A stretch of 64,000 bases of DNA. It comes from Paenibacillus profundus. GTDB taxonomy: Bacteria; Bacillota; Bacilli; Paenibacillales; Paenibacillaceae. Of this stretch, positions 19,678 through 28,856 are shown one piece after another; the first letter of the stretch is position 1; each line of letters opens with the position of its first letter. The translations under genes were made by a program, and so were the position numbers. A model generated the notes under the pieces. The model ran no database searches. It worked only from the letters and a program-made list of their open reading frames with translations, and was not told where the DNA came from. Where the stretch lies: contig NZ_JAJNBZ010000006.1 in the NCBI RefSeq assembly GCF_021369635.1, positions 124,001-188,000 of the forward strand, written 5' to 3'.

Positions 19678-21225
19678 TTACTCTTCAAACAGCTTCCGTT
19701 GGAATTGCGCGATCGCCTCATACTCCTCTTCCAGCTTGCGCGAGATCGAAATATAGATGGGCAGAAGCTCGTGGTACAATTCTGCGTTTTCCTTGATCGG
19801 CTTATGCTCGTGAGTCGCCCCCACCATATCGGACACGATATGCAGCGAATCACTGCGGCCAATCGCGTATAGGCCGAGCACGACAGCGCCCAGACAGGAG
19901 CTTTCGTAGCTTTCAGGTACAACGACTTCCTGGTCGAAAATATCCGCCATCATTTGGCGCCATAATGCCGAGCGGGCGAAGCCGCCTGTGGCGTGAATTT
20001 TGCGCGGCCGTCCGATCTGCTCTTCCATTGCCAACAGCACCGTGTACAGGTTAAAAATGACTCCTTCCAGCACGGCGCGAATCATATGCTCTTTCCGATG
20101 GTGCATCGTCAGTCCGAAGAAGGAACCGCGCGCATCCGCATTCCACAGCGGCGCGCGTTCGCCGGTCAAATACGGGTGAAAGAGCAATCCATCTGCGCCC
20201 GGTCTTACCTGCTCTGCAATTTTCGTCAACAAATCATAGGAGTCCACCCCAAGACGCTTGGCTGTTTCCACTTCCGCGGCCGCGAACTCATCCCGCACCC
20301 AACGGAACAGTATGCCCCCGTTGTTGACGGGACCACCGATCACCCAATGCTTATCGGTCAAGGCGTAACAAAAAATTCTTCCTTTCGGGTCCGTGACCGG
20401 ACGATCCACAACCGTGCGAACCGCTCCGCTCGTGCCAATGGTAGCCGCGACCACGCCGGGTTCGATCGCATTCACTCCCAAATTGGAGAGGACGCCGTCA
20501 CTCGCTCCCACTATGAACGGCGTGGACGCCGCCAAGCCCATCTCTTCTGCATATGACGCATCCAACCCCTGTACCTGATGCGTCGTCGGGACGAGCTTAG
20601 ACAGCTGATTACGGGTAATCCCGGCAATTCGCAGCGCCTCTTCATCCCAATCCAGATCCCTTAAATTCAACATGCCGGTCGCTGAAGCGATCGAGTAATC
20701 CACCACGTACTCGTTGAAGAGCTTGGCGAACACATACTCTTTAACCGAGATGAATTTATTAGTCTTTTGAAAAATCTCAGGCTCCTCATCGCGCATCCAC
20801 ATCAATTTCGTAATTGGGGACATCGGATGAATCGGCGTCCCTGTCCGCAGGTATAGCTCATGCCCGTTCATGTCCCGCTTCAACCGCGTGGCATATTCGC
20901 TGCTGCGGTTATCCGCCCACGTCATGCATGGTGTAAGCGGTTTGCCTGCGGCATTAACAGCAATGACGCTGTGCATCGCCGAACTGAATGCGACGAACAG
21001 GATGTCCTCACGCCGAACTTCGCTGTGCGCCATCACTTGCTTGACCGATTGGATGACCGCTTGGAAGATATGCTCTGGATCCTGCTCCGCAATCGTCGAA
21101 TTAGGCGTATATAAAGGATACCCCTCGCTCCCCTTGGCTACGACCTGTCCGTTCTCTTCGAACAGAACAGCCTTGGTGCTCGTTGTTCCGATATCGATAC
21201 CGATCATGTACTTTTTCATGCTCAT
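19678..21225 (-). CDS. gntK: Gluconokinase
   Basis: FGGY-family sugar kinase, 515 residues from the chosen start, matching gluconokinase length. The N-terminus MIGIDIGTTSTKAVLF is the phosphate-1 motif. Other family signatures are MTWADNRS, NNGGILFRW and GERAPLWNADARGSF. It phosphorylates gluconate to 6-phosphogluconate in the cytoplasm. I start at ATG 21225 because AAGAAGG lies seven bases upstream; the frame is open a further 16 codons. It is downstream of gntP in the same transcript, about 48 bp apart, and is followed by a terminator. The gene order gntP-gntK differs from the B. subtilis order gntR-gntK-gntP-gntZ. Confidence 0.94.
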   Translation of the reverse strand: MSMKKYMIGIDIGTTSTKAVLFEENGQVVAKGSEGYPLYTPNSTIAEQDPEHIFQAVIQSVKQVMAHSEVRREDILFVAFSSAMHSVIAVNAAGKPLTPCMTWADNRSSEYATRLKRDMNGHELYLRTGTPIHPMSPITKLMWMRDEEPEIFQKTNKFISVKEYVFAKLFNEYVVDYSIASATGMLNLRDLDWDEEALRIAGITRNQLSKLVPTTHQVQGLDASYAEEMGLAASTPFIVGASDGVLSNLGVNAIEPGVVAATIGTSGAVRTVVDRPVTDPKGRIFCYALTDKHWVIGGPVNNGGILFRWVRDEFAAAEVETAKRLGVDSYDLLTKIAEQVRPGADGLLFHPYLTGERAPLWNADARGSFFGLTMHHRKEHMIRAVLEGVIFNLYTVLLAMEEQIGRPRKIHATGGFARSALWRQMMADIFDQEVVVPESYESSCLGAVVLGLYAIGRSDSLHIVSDMVGATHEHKPIKENAELYHELLPIYISISRKLEEEYEAIAQFQRKLFEE

Positions 21226-21273
21226 TGGTAAACCTTCTTTCTCGAAATCCTGCTTGCCATAATCCTGATTCAC

Positions 21274-22635
21274 TTACACTACTGTACTGAGGAGAAGTAT
21301 AAAAACCAATCCTACAACTGATAGCAGCGTCTCCATCACCGTCCATGACTTCAATGTCTGAGGCACGGACATATTGAAGAACTCCTTCACCATCCAGAAG
21401 CCAGCATCATTGACATGGGACAGCACAATCGAGCCTGCACCTGTCGCTAACACGACAAGCTCTACATTCGCACCAGGATTCAGCGCAAGGACAGGTGCCA
21501 CAATTCCTGCGGCTGTCGTCATGGCCACGGTTGCAGATCCAGTGGCGACCCGAATCAATGCAGCTACAAACCAGGCGAACAAAATAATATTCACATTGGC
21601 TTGTGTCGCAATTTCGGCAATCGCTCCCCCTACACCGCTATTAATCAACACTTGCTTGAAGGCTCCGCCCCCGCCAATGATGAGAATAATCGTGGCAGTG
21701 GGCGCTAAGCACTCACTTGTAAAGCGGGATACTTCTTCTTTCGTAAATCCTCTCGCAAAACCGAGTGAGAAGAACGAGAATACAACCGCAATCAACAGCG
21801 CTATAATTTCGTGCCCGATAAATTCGCAAAATACAGTGATGCTGCTAGTTGCTTCTGGATCCGCGATATCTGCCACCGAACCAACTAGCATTAAGATGAC
21901 CGGCAGCAAAATCGTAAACAAGGTGATGCCAAAGCCCGGAAGCTTACGATCGCTCTGCAGCGCAAATTGCTCAGCCAATTTGGCCGGTGGTTCCACCTGA
22001 ATGCGCTTACCAATGAACTTGCCGAATAAAGGACCGGCAATAATTGCGGTTGGCAAGCCAATCAAAAGAGAATACAGAATCGTTTTCCCTAGATCCGCCT
22101 GATAGGCATCAATCGCAATCATCGGTGCCGGATGCGGCGGGACAAGTCCATGCACCGTCGAAAGTCCAGCTAAAATAGGAATCCCAATTTGCAAGAGCGG
22201 CATTTTTGTTTTACGTGCCACAGTGAACACGATTGGAATCAAGAGGATAAGACCCACTTCGAAGAACACCGGAATCCCTACGATAAAGCCAACGATCATC
22301 ATCGCCCAATGAACTCGCTTCTCTCCGAACTTATCTACCAAGGTAGAAGCGATTTGCTCCGCGCCTCCGGATTCTGCCATCATCTTGCCAAGCATCGTTC
22401 CGAGAGCGATGACGATCGCGATTGTCCCGAGTGTACCGCCTAGACCGCCTGTAATCGAGCTCACCACATCAAGCGGCTTCATCCCTGCAAGCAATCCCAG
22501 CATCAAAGCTGAAAGGAGCAGTGTGACAAAAGGATTCCATTTATATTTAGCAATAAACACAACCAGAAATACAATTGCAATCAATGTCCAAATGAGCAAC
22601 GTTACATTGTGACTGAGACCAAAAATACTGCTCAT
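21274..22635 (-). CDS. gntP: Gluconate permease, GntP family
   Basis: 453-residue integral membrane protein with about 12 hydrophobic segments. It contains GntP-family signatures such as GIPVFFEVGLILLIPIVF and GLVPPHPAPMIA, and the length matches the family. It imports gluconate, probably with protons. AGGAGG lies close to its ATG. The upstream region holds a GntR-type operator (22703-22718), so it is probably induced by gluconate together with gntK downstream. Confidence 0.94.
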   Translation of the reverse strand: MSSIFGLSHNVTLLIWTLIAIVFLVVFIAKYKWNPFVTLLLSALMLGLLAGMKPLDVVSSITGGLGGTLGTIAIVIALGTMLGKMMAESGGAEQIASTLVDKFGEKRVHWAMMIVGFIVGIPVFFEVGLILLIPIVFTVARKTKMPLLQIGIPILAGLSTVHGLVPPHPAPMIAIDAYQADLGKTILYSLLIGLPTAIIAGPLFGKFIGKRIQVEPPAKLAEQFALQSDRKLPGFGITLFTILLPVILMLVGSVADIADPEATSSITVFCEFIGHEIIALLIAVVFSFFSLGFARGFTKEEVSRFTSECLAPTATIILIIGGGGAFKQVLINSGVGGAIAEIATQANVNIILFAWFVAALIRVATGSATVAMTTAAGIVAPVLALNPGANVELVVLATGAGSIVLSHVNDAGFWMVKEFFNMSVPQTLKSWTVMETLLSVVGLVFILLLSTVV

Positions 22636-22702
22636 ATATAAATCCTCCCTGCGATTCTGACTCTTCTATAATTCCCCTTAGTATTTCCATTCCACATATT
22701 GT

Positions 22703-22718
22703 ATACTTGTCGACAACT
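22703..22718. promoter_or_regulatory. GntR operator upstream of gntP
   Basis: The sequence ATACTTGTCGACAACT is an imperfect palindrome 68 bp upstream of gntP. It differs at only two central bases from the site upstream of gnd. Both resemble the B. subtilis gluconate operator (ATACTTGTATACAAGTAT), which fits the neighbouring gntR gene. Confidence 0.75.
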
Positions 22719-22751
22719 TTAAGCGAAAAGAAAATTCTCCTCTCGTTTTCC

Positions 22752-23429
22752 TTAAAATTGAGGCAAGCTCGTATGCAGTGTCTGGCGCGAATCCGCAAAA
22801 TATTCCCGAACTACGTTCTGTATCGTGTCGGCATTCTTGGATTCCAACCCTTTCACAATCGTACGATGCTTATTAATGACAGAGCTGAGCTTCTGCTCTC
22901 CCTTGGAAAATACCTCTTCGGTTGTAATCAACATGACCGTCATGACGATGTGGCGGATGCTTGTCCATAGATGAAAAATTCTTTTATGTTCCGCCGCTGC
23001 CACAATCGCTTCATGAAAGGAAAAATCCTGATAGGCGAAATCGACAACATCGTTATATTTGACTGCTAATTCCATTTTATCGATAATTTGATTGCATTTC
23101 GAAATTAACCTTTCTTGGTTGCCATGGGCCAGACGCTGCTGAACAAAGCTTTCGATGAGAAAGCGGACATCATACAATTCCTCGATATCCTTTGAGCTCA
23201 AACCCAAGACTACCGCGCCCATCCGTTCTAACCGGATCAGACCTTCGTTCGATAGCGTTTTCAACGCTTCCCTCACCGGAGATCTGCTCGTGCCGAAGTC
23301 GGCGGCCACTCGATTTTCAGAGATGACCTCACCCGGTTTGATCGTTCCATTTATAATTTGCAATCGTAATTTACAAGCAATCGATTCCCCAAGGGAAATT
23401 CCCTGCAGCCATGCGGATGGATAATGCAT
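22752..23429 (-). CDS. gntR: Gluconate operon repressor, GntR/FadR (FCD) family
   Basis: 225-residue regulator. It has an N-terminal winged helix (residues 15-80, with SRSPVREALKTLSNEGLIRL) and a C-terminal all-helical FCD ligand domain (90-215) with metal/ligand residues in the D-x3-R, H and H pattern. It probably represses gntPK and gnd in the absence of gluconate by binding the two operator palindromes. The gene lies upstream of gntP on the same strand, with the operator between them. The start ATG at 23429 has GGAGAG about ten bases upstream. Confidence 0.88.
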   Translation of the reverse strand: MHYPSAWLQGISLGESIACKLRLQIINGTIKPGEVISENRVAADFGTSRSPVREALKTLSNEGLIRLERMGAVVLGLSSKDIEELYDVRFLIESFVQQRLAHGNQERLISKCNQIIDKMELAVKYNDVVDFAYQDFSFHEAIVAAAEHKRIFHLWTSIRHIVMTVMLITTEEVFSKGEQKLSSVINKHRTIVKGLESKNADTIQNVVREYFADSRQTLHTSLPQF

Positions 23430-23538
23430 AAAGGTTCAACTCTCCTAATGAATGGTAGTTCGCCCGTTAAGGTGACATTTAGACTCATTCTATCACATTC
23501 TCTTGACGATTCCATCAGGATGAGGAGTTGTTGCGCCC

Positions 23539-24438
23539 TCAGTTGTTCTTAACTACCCCATGACCGCCAAATTCATTCCGCAGCGCAGCGACGATCTTGC
23601 CATGGAACGTATCGGCTTCAAGTGAACGATATCTCATGAACAAGGACATCGCGATGACCGGTGCGCTCGCTTGCAAATCCAAGGCCGTCTCCACGGTCCA
23701 TTTCCCTTCGCCGGAGCTCTGCATGACACCGCAAATCCCTTCTAGCTTCGGATCTTTCGAGAATGCATTTTGCGTCAGCTCCATTAACCAACTGCGAATA
23801 ACGGAACCATTCGACCATACACGCGCCACATCTTCATAGTTATAATCAAAATTGCTCTTGTCCAGCAGTTCAAACCCTTCAGCGATCGACTGCATCATGC
23901 CATACTCAATGCCATTGTGAATCATTTTCAGAAAATGACCGCTGCCGCTCTTACCGGCGTACAAATATCCTTGTTTAACGGCGATATCTCGGAACAAAGG
24001 CTCAATCGATGCAAAAGCTTCCTGATTCCCGCCAATCATAAAGCAGCCGCCCTGTGCCGCGCCCTCGGTTCCGCCCGATGTCCCGACATCGAAGAAATGA
24101 ATCCCATGTGCGTGCAGCTTCTCGCCCCGCGCCAACGATTGTTTATAATGAGAATTGCCCCCGTCAATAACGATATCCCCTTGTGACAGGAGCGAAATGA
24201 GCGTGTCGATTACACCATCCACGATCTCGCCTGCAGGCACCATCATCCACACCACTTTAGGGGATGCCAAGTTCGAAACCAGCTCCTCGATAGAATCCGC
24301 AGGTACTGCCCCCTGCCCTGCCAATTGCTGCCTTGGCTCTGTATTCACATCATATACGACTACCTCGTGCTGATGACGAAGCATATTTTCAACCAGATTA
24401 TATCCCATCTTGCCAAGACCAATCATGCCTAACTTCAT
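23539..24438 (-). CDS. gnd: 6-phosphogluconate dehydrogenase, short decarboxylating type
   Basis: 299 residues, the short (YqeC/GndA-like) form rather than the 470-residue form. The nucleotide-binding motif GLGKMGYNL lies at the N-terminus, followed by DGGNSHYK and GTSGGTEGA with the substrate-binding residues, and the catalytic lysine region GHFLKMIHNGIEYG. It oxidises and decarboxylates 6-phosphogluconate to ribulose 5-phosphate; short forms are usually NAD-preferring. It completes the pathway begun by gntP and gntK. It is transcribed separately, with its own GntR operator and a cre-like site upstream. Confidence 0.92.
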   Translation of the reverse strand: MKLGMIGLGKMGYNLVENMLRHQHEVVVYDVNTEPRQQLAGQGAVPADSIEELVSNLASPKVVWMMVPAGEIVDGVIDTLISLLSQGDIVIDGGNSHYKQSLARGEKLHAHGIHFFDVGTSGGTEGAAQGGCFMIGGNQEAFASIEPLFRDIAVKQGYLYAGKSGSGHFLKMIHNGIEYGMMQSIAEGFELLDKSNFDYNYEDVARVWSNGSVIRSWLMELTQNAFSKDPKLEGICGVMQSSGEGKWTVETALDLQASAPVIAMSLFMRYRSLEADTFHGKIVAALRNEFGGHGVVKNN

Positions 24439-24470
24439 GCTGTCTTCACTCCTCTTAAAAGACTACAAGT

Positions 24471-24486
24471 ATACTTGTATACAACT
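24471..24486. promoter_or_regulatory. GntR operator upstream of gnd
   Basis: ATACTTGTATACAACT, 33 bp upstream of the gnd start. It overlaps a further palindrome, ACAAGTATACTTGT, so half-sites occur three times. It matches the gntP operator at 14 of 16 bases. Confidence 0.78.
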
Positions 24487-24535
24487 TTGTTGTTTTTATA
24501 TTACTTCTTTCCCTCGCATCTGTAAAGAAGAAATT

Positions 24536-24549
24536 TGAAAGCGCTATTT
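24536..24549. promoter_or_regulatory. cre-like catabolite control site
   Basis: TGAAAGCGCTATTT matches the CcpA-site consensus TGWAANCGNTNWCA at all but the last two positions. It is about 100 bp upstream of gnd, which suggests carbon catabolite repression of gluconate use. Confidence 0.45.
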
Positions 24550-24619
24550 TATGTCATTTTGTTCTTGTCATATATGAGGGGAAGACAATGAAGACAAGCT
24601 CACTGCCTCCCCCGGCGCT

Positions 24620-25054
24620 TTATCTGCATTTATTTATTTGCTTTTTCAGAAAGTATCTGTTTTGGTTTTTTACGGGCACATCTTTAAGTTCCCCAAACTG
24701 CTCATATCCGTTTCTCAGATAGAAACCCGGCGCTTGAAAACCAAACGTATCCAAATGTATCGTGTCTACTGCACGTTGTGCGGCTATCTCTTCTATTTTT
24801 TTCAGCAGATTCGTTCCGAGTCCGCTGCCGCGTAATCTTTCATCAACACATAAAATCTCGATAAAGATACTTTGTCCGTATCTATAGCTTAGCAAACCGC
24901 CGACAATCTCATTGTTTGGTGCTTTCAGAACCAAATTAATTGGCTCGAAATCCGCATCCACACTCTTCATATTATACGAGTATAAATGATTCCTTACTTG
25001 CTCCAACTCTTCCTCATCACTTGTCATTTCCAATCGCACATCGTTTTTATTCAT
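24620..25054 (-). CDS. GNAT family N-acetyltransferase
   Basis: 144-residue single-domain acetyltransferase. The acetyl-CoA binding motif is LCVDERLRGSGLGTNLLKKIE, followed by the usual FGFQAPGFYLRNGYEQFGEL C-terminal strand. Such proteins acetylate small molecules or protein N-termini; the substrate cannot be told. A ribosome site (GAAGG) precedes the ATG at 25054. It stands alone between gnd and the importer operon on the same strand. Confidence 0.82.
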   Translation of the reverse strand: MNKNDVRLEMTSDEEELEQVRNHLYSYNMKSVDADFEPINLVLKAPNNEIVGGLLSYRYGQSIFIEILCVDERLRGSGLGTNLLKKIEEIAAQRAVDTIHLDTFGFQAPGFYLRNGYEQFGELKDVPVKNQNRYFLKKQINKCR

Positions 25055-25202
25055 TCCTTCGGCACCTTCTCCATTTCAACTTGTATCATATTTATTATAG
25101 ACTCGAATCCATAAGTAATTGTGACAAAAAATAGCACACTGTATGTTTTCTAATGAGGGGCTGCCGTACGTAAAAAATTACTGATGCAGCGCTCTCTGCG
25201 CA

Positions 25203-26207
25203 TTATAAATCGCTCGTGTCGTCAAGCTCGTGGCAGGCGGCATAATGCCCCCGTTCCCTCAGCTTTAACTGCGGTTTGACTTCCCTGCACAACGGTGTGC
25301 CGAATGGACAACGGTTATAAAAACTGCAACCGCCCTCCTCAGATGTTGCTTTGTCGTCCTTCTCTGTCTCCGTTTCTTTCCATTGATGGCGTTTGAGAGG
25401 GTTCGCAATAAGTATGGAGGAAAGCAGCAGCTTCGTATACGGATGATGATGGATGACGGACATTTGGGAGCTGTCGAATATTTCGACAATGGCTCCTCTA
25501 TACATGACAGCAATCCGGTCGCACAATGATTGGACAGCGAGCAGATCGTGGGAAATAAACAGATAGGATAAAGCACGCTGATCCCGCAGTCTTGCCAGTA
25601 ACGTTAGAATTTGTGTCTGCATGGGGGCGTCGAGACTGGACAGCGGTTCGTCGCACACAACTAACGAGGGCTTACAGACCAGTGCCCTGGCTATATTGAC
25701 CCTCTGATTCTGGCCTCCGCTTAATTCGCTCGGATAGCGTGACGCTAGCTTTGGATCCAAGCCGACATCCTTGATAAGCTCTTGAACCAGGATATCGCGC
25801 TCGGAGCGAGAGCCTAGACCAAAATTTCGGAGCGGCTCTCGAATGGCTTGCTCTACCGTTTGATAAGGGCTCAGACTGGATACCGGATCCTGAAAGATCA
25901 TCTGAATATGCTGCCTGAAGCCTTTCAACCGTTTGCCTCGCAGTTCCGTGATGTCTTCCCCATTCCACAGCAGTTGCCCAGCTGTAGGCGTGTCCATCCG
26001 ACAAATCAATCTAGCTAGTGTGCTCTTCCCGCTGCCACTTTCTCCGACGAGCCCGAATGCTTCACCTTTGCCTATAGTAAACGAGACGCCATCAAGAGCG
26101 GGAGGAGACGAGCGTCGGCGCTTCTGCTTCAGGCTTAGATTTATCGACTCCGTTAGAGTGGGTGTCCCGTAATGTTTTAACAATCCGTTCACTTGCAGCA
26201 ATTCCAT
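25203..26207 (-). CDS. ABC importer ATP-binding protein, NikE/OppF-like
   Basis: 334-residue ATPase of the nickel/peptide importer class. Walker A is GESGSGKSTLAR, the signature LSGGQNQRVNIARAL, and Walker B LVVCDEPLSSLD. The C-terminus holds a cysteine-bearing extension (CSFYNRCPFGTPLC), typical of Opp/Dpp ATPases and associated with an iron-sulfur cluster in homologues. It is the last gene of the five-gene operon, overlaps the preceding ATPase gene by 19 bp, and powers the NikB/NikC-like permeases. Confidence 0.9.
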   Translation of the reverse strand: MELLQVNGLLKHYGTPTLTESINLSLKQKRRRSSPPALDGVSFTIGKGEAFGLVGESGSGKSTLARLICRMDTPTAGQLLWNGEDITELRGKRLKGFRQHIQMIFQDPVSSLSPYQTVEQAIREPLRNFGLGSRSERDILVQELIKDVGLDPKLASRYPSELSGGQNQRVNIARALVCKPSLVVCDEPLSSLDAPMQTQILTLLARLRDQRALSYLFISHDLLAVQSLCDRIAVMYRGAIVEIFDSSQMSVIHHHPYTKLLLSSILIANPLKRHQWKETETEKDDKATSEEGGCSFYNRCPFGTPLCREVKPQLKLRERGHYAACHELDDTSDL

Positions 26208-27034
26208 TCGTATGTCATCTCCTTATTACTCTCTCCCCTAACATTGCGCAGTAATTTTTTTGTGTATGGATGATGCGGATCTTGAAAAAGATCCAATGTT
26301 TTTCGATGTTCGACTATAATTCCCGCATGTATAACTGCCACCTCATCAGCCATTTGAGCCGCTATACTGAGATCATGTGTAATGAGCAGAATAGAGGTGT
26401 TCCAACGTTTCTTCAATTGCAGCAGCCTGGACATAACTTGTGCCTGAACGGTAACATCAAGAGCGGTCGTCGGCTCATCGGCGATTAGCAGCCTTGGCTT
26501 TAAGCTCAGCGCCATGGCGATCATGACACGCTGCAGCATTCCACCGCTTAACTGGTACGGGAATCGATTCATCGTTTCCTGTGGACGGGCAAAACCGACT
26601 TCCCGCAAGCAGTCCAATGTACGCTCATCCGCCTCCACTCTTGATAGTTTCTCATGACTGCGGATAGTCTCCGCACACTGAACGCCAATCTTGATGACGG
26701 GGTTCAAGCTGCGCGATGGATTCTGAAAAATCATCCCCATCTGCTTGCCGCGGATGCGGGTTAACTGTTGTTCTGACAGCGAGAGCAAGTCTTCCCCATC
26801 CAGAAGAACCTGACCGTTCGTAATCTTGCCCGGTGGGTCGATCAACTTTAGCAGGGAGAGCGCTATAGCACTCTTGCCGCTGCCGCTTTCTCCCACAATA
26901 CACAGTACACGACCGCTTCCCATTTCAAAGCTGGCATCCTTAACTGCATGCACCATCCCGCGCCGATTTTCGTATATAACATTCAATTGATTTACTCGCA
27001 GCAAGGTGTTGGCATCGTTTTCTCTTATCGTCAT
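26189..27034 (-). CDS. ABC importer ATP-binding protein, NikD/OppD-like
   Basis: 281-residue ATPase. Walker A is GESGSGKSAIALSLLKL, the signature LSGGMLQRVMIAMALSL, and Walker B LLIADEPTTALDV. It lacks the long C-terminal extension of peptide OppD proteins, as NikD does. I chose ATG 27034 because GGAGG lies six bases upstream; an in-frame ATG at 27040 abuts the ribosome site. It works with the second ATPase of the operon. Confidence 0.9.
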   Translation of the reverse strand: MTIRENDANTLLRVNQLNVIYENRRGMVHAVKDASFEMGSGRVLCIVGESGSGKSAIALSLLKLIDPPGKITNGQVLLDGEDLLSLSEQQLTRIRGKQMGMIFQNPSRSLNPVIKIGVQCAETIRSHEKLSRVEADERTLDCLREVGFARPQETMNRFPYQLSGGMLQRVMIAMALSLKPRLLIADEPTTALDVTVQAQVMSRLLQLKKRWNTSILLITHDLSIAAQMADEVAVIHAGIIVEHRKTLDLFQDPHHPYTKKLLRNVRGESNKEMTYEWNCCK

Positions 27035-27061
27035 ATCCATCCTCCAAAACGCCGATAGCGG

Positions 27062-27919
27062 TTACCTTTTGACATCCAACGCATCTCTTAAACCTTCACC
27101 GAGCAGATTGCATGCCGCCATCACGAGCAAGATGGCCAGACCGGGAGACAAAAGCAGTCGTGGCGCGGTTTGCAAATAATGCCGACCATCGCTGAGCATC
27201 GCGCCCCACTCCGGGGATGGAGGCGCAACACCGAGACCGAGGAAGGCCAGACCGGAAATCGCAAGAATCATTCGGCCGACATCCAACGCGGAGAATACAA
27301 GCACGGTTGGCACCGTACCGGGCACAATATGCCGGAACATCAGCCAGACGTCCGACGAGCCACAGCCGCGGCTGGCTTTGACATAGGGCTTCTCCTTCAA
27401 TGACAACGTCATCCCTCTCACAATTCTCGTATACTTCGCCCACCACACGGCGACGACCGCGAGTAAAATATGCAACGTTCCCGGCCCAAGAAATCCCGTT
27501 AGTACAATGGCCAGCAGTAAATTCGGGAAGGAGAGCATCGTATTCACCACGACCATGATGATCCGATCGAACACGCCCCCATAGTAACCAGCAATAACGC
27601 CAAGGGGCATGCCGATGAGAAGAATAAGTGCCATCGCAGTCAACGGCATGACGAGTGAGGCCATGGTTCCGCTAATGATTCTTGAAAAAACGCATCTTCC
27701 CATTTGATCGGTCCCAAGCGGGTATTCCAAGCTAGGCGGCAGCAGCTTCGCAGTCAGATTGACCGCAAGCGGATCGTGAGGCGCAATCATGGGTGCCAGA
27801 ATACCGACCACAATGACCATTAACAGGATATACAAGCCGGAGCTGGCAATCTTATTCCCTAGCGGATTTCCGATTGCTCCCGCCATTTTTCTGATACGCT
27901 GTATGTTAAAGTTCCTCAT
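27062..27919 (-). CDS. ABC importer permease, NikC/DppC-like
   Basis: 285-residue membrane permease with about six transmembrane segments and an EAA-type loop (the GCGSSDVWLMFRHIVPG region). The N-terminal DPLAVNLTAKLLPPSLEYPLGTDQMGRCVFSR is typical of DppC/NikC proteins. The start is ATG 27919, which overlaps the end of the upstream permease by 14 bp and is preceded by AAGGCGG. It pairs with the NikB-like permease. Confidence 0.9.
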   Translation of the reverse strand: MRNFNIQRIRKMAGAIGNPLGNKIASSGLYILLMVIVVGILAPMIAPHDPLAVNLTAKLLPPSLEYPLGTDQMGRCVFSRIISGTMASLVMPLTAMALILLIGMPLGVIAGYYGGVFDRIIMVVVNTMLSFPNLLLAIVLTGFLGPGTLHILLAVVAVWWAKYTRIVRGMTLSLKEKPYVKASRGCGSSDVWLMFRHIVPGTVPTVLVFSALDVGRMILAISGLAFLGLGVAPPSPEWGAMLSDGRHYLQTAPRLLLSPGLAILLVMAACNLLGEGLRDALDVKR

Positions 27920-28856
27920 AACGACCGCCTTCTGCCCGAATTCTCGGGTCAAGCCAATAATAAATGAGATCTACTGCCAAATTCACCACGATAACGCAAG
28001 CGGCTGTCAGCAGTGTAATTGCCTGAATGACCGGATAATCGCGGTTAAAAATAGCATCAATCATCAATCTGCCTACCCCTGGCCATGAGAAAATCGCTTC
28101 AACAATAATCGAGGAACCCCAAAAATAACCAAAGCTATTCCCGATTACCGTTATAAACGGCAGCAATGCCGGTCGAATCGCATGCTGAACGATCAAACGG
28201 CTTTGCTTGATTCCCCTAGCCCGGGCCGCTTTATAATGGGGATCTGCTATCGCCTCCAGCATCCCAGCTCGCAACATACGAGCATATACGGCCGCCATGC
28301 CCGCCGCCATCGTTATGGACGGCATTATATAATTCATAATTCCTCCGTCACCCATCATGGGGAGCAGGTTAGTGCGGATACAGAACAAATAAATAAGCAT
28401 GGCTCCTATCCAGAAGTGCGGCAGCGATGCGCCCAAAATAGATAGGAAACGAACGGCATGGTCGAGGTGCTGCTGCTTATACCATGCCGATACGATGCCG
28501 GCTGGAACCGCAAGAATACACGCGACAGCGAAGGAGGCGCCCATCAGTCTCAAGGTCGCTGGCAACCGCAATGCGAGTTCCTTCGTAACCGGCAGCCCGC
28601 TTTGAAACGATAGTCCCAGACGTAAATGAAAAATTTCATTCAGCCATGCTCCATACTGCGCAATCAGTGGTTGATCAAGCCCCATCTGGCGCCGTATTTC
28701 CGCTATGCTGACGGCGTCAGGAATAATCCCCTTGCTTCTCAGCGATATATCCGTCGGATCTCCAGGCATTAATTGAACGAGCGCAAATGTTACAACAGTC
28801 ACGCCTAGCAGGGTGGGAATTGTCCAGATCAGTCGCTTAAGCAGAGCTTTATTCAC
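27906..28856 (-). CDS. ABC importer permease, NikB/DppB-like
   Basis: 316-residue membrane permease. The N-terminal pattern LLKRLIWTIPTLLGVTVVTFALVQLMPGDPTD is typical of the DppB/NikB family, as is the loop RARGIKQSRLIVQHAIRPALLPFITVIG. Its ATG overlaps the stop of the binding-protein gene by four bases (ATGA), so translation is coupled. Confidence 0.91.
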   Translation of the reverse strand: MNKALLKRLIWTIPTLLGVTVVTFALVQLMPGDPTDISLRSKGIIPDAVSIAEIRRQMGLDQPLIAQYGAWLNEIFHLRLGLSFQSGLPVTKELALRLPATLRLMGASFAVACILAVPAGIVSAWYKQQHLDHAVRFLSILGASLPHFWIGAMLIYLFCIRTNLLPMMGDGGIMNYIMPSITMAAGMAAVYARMLRAGMLEAIADPHYKAARARGIKQSRLIVQHAIRPALLPFITVIGNSFGYFWGSSIIVEAIFSWPGVGRLMIDAIFNRDYPVIQAITLLTAACVIVVNLAVDLIYYWLDPRIRAEGGRYEEL

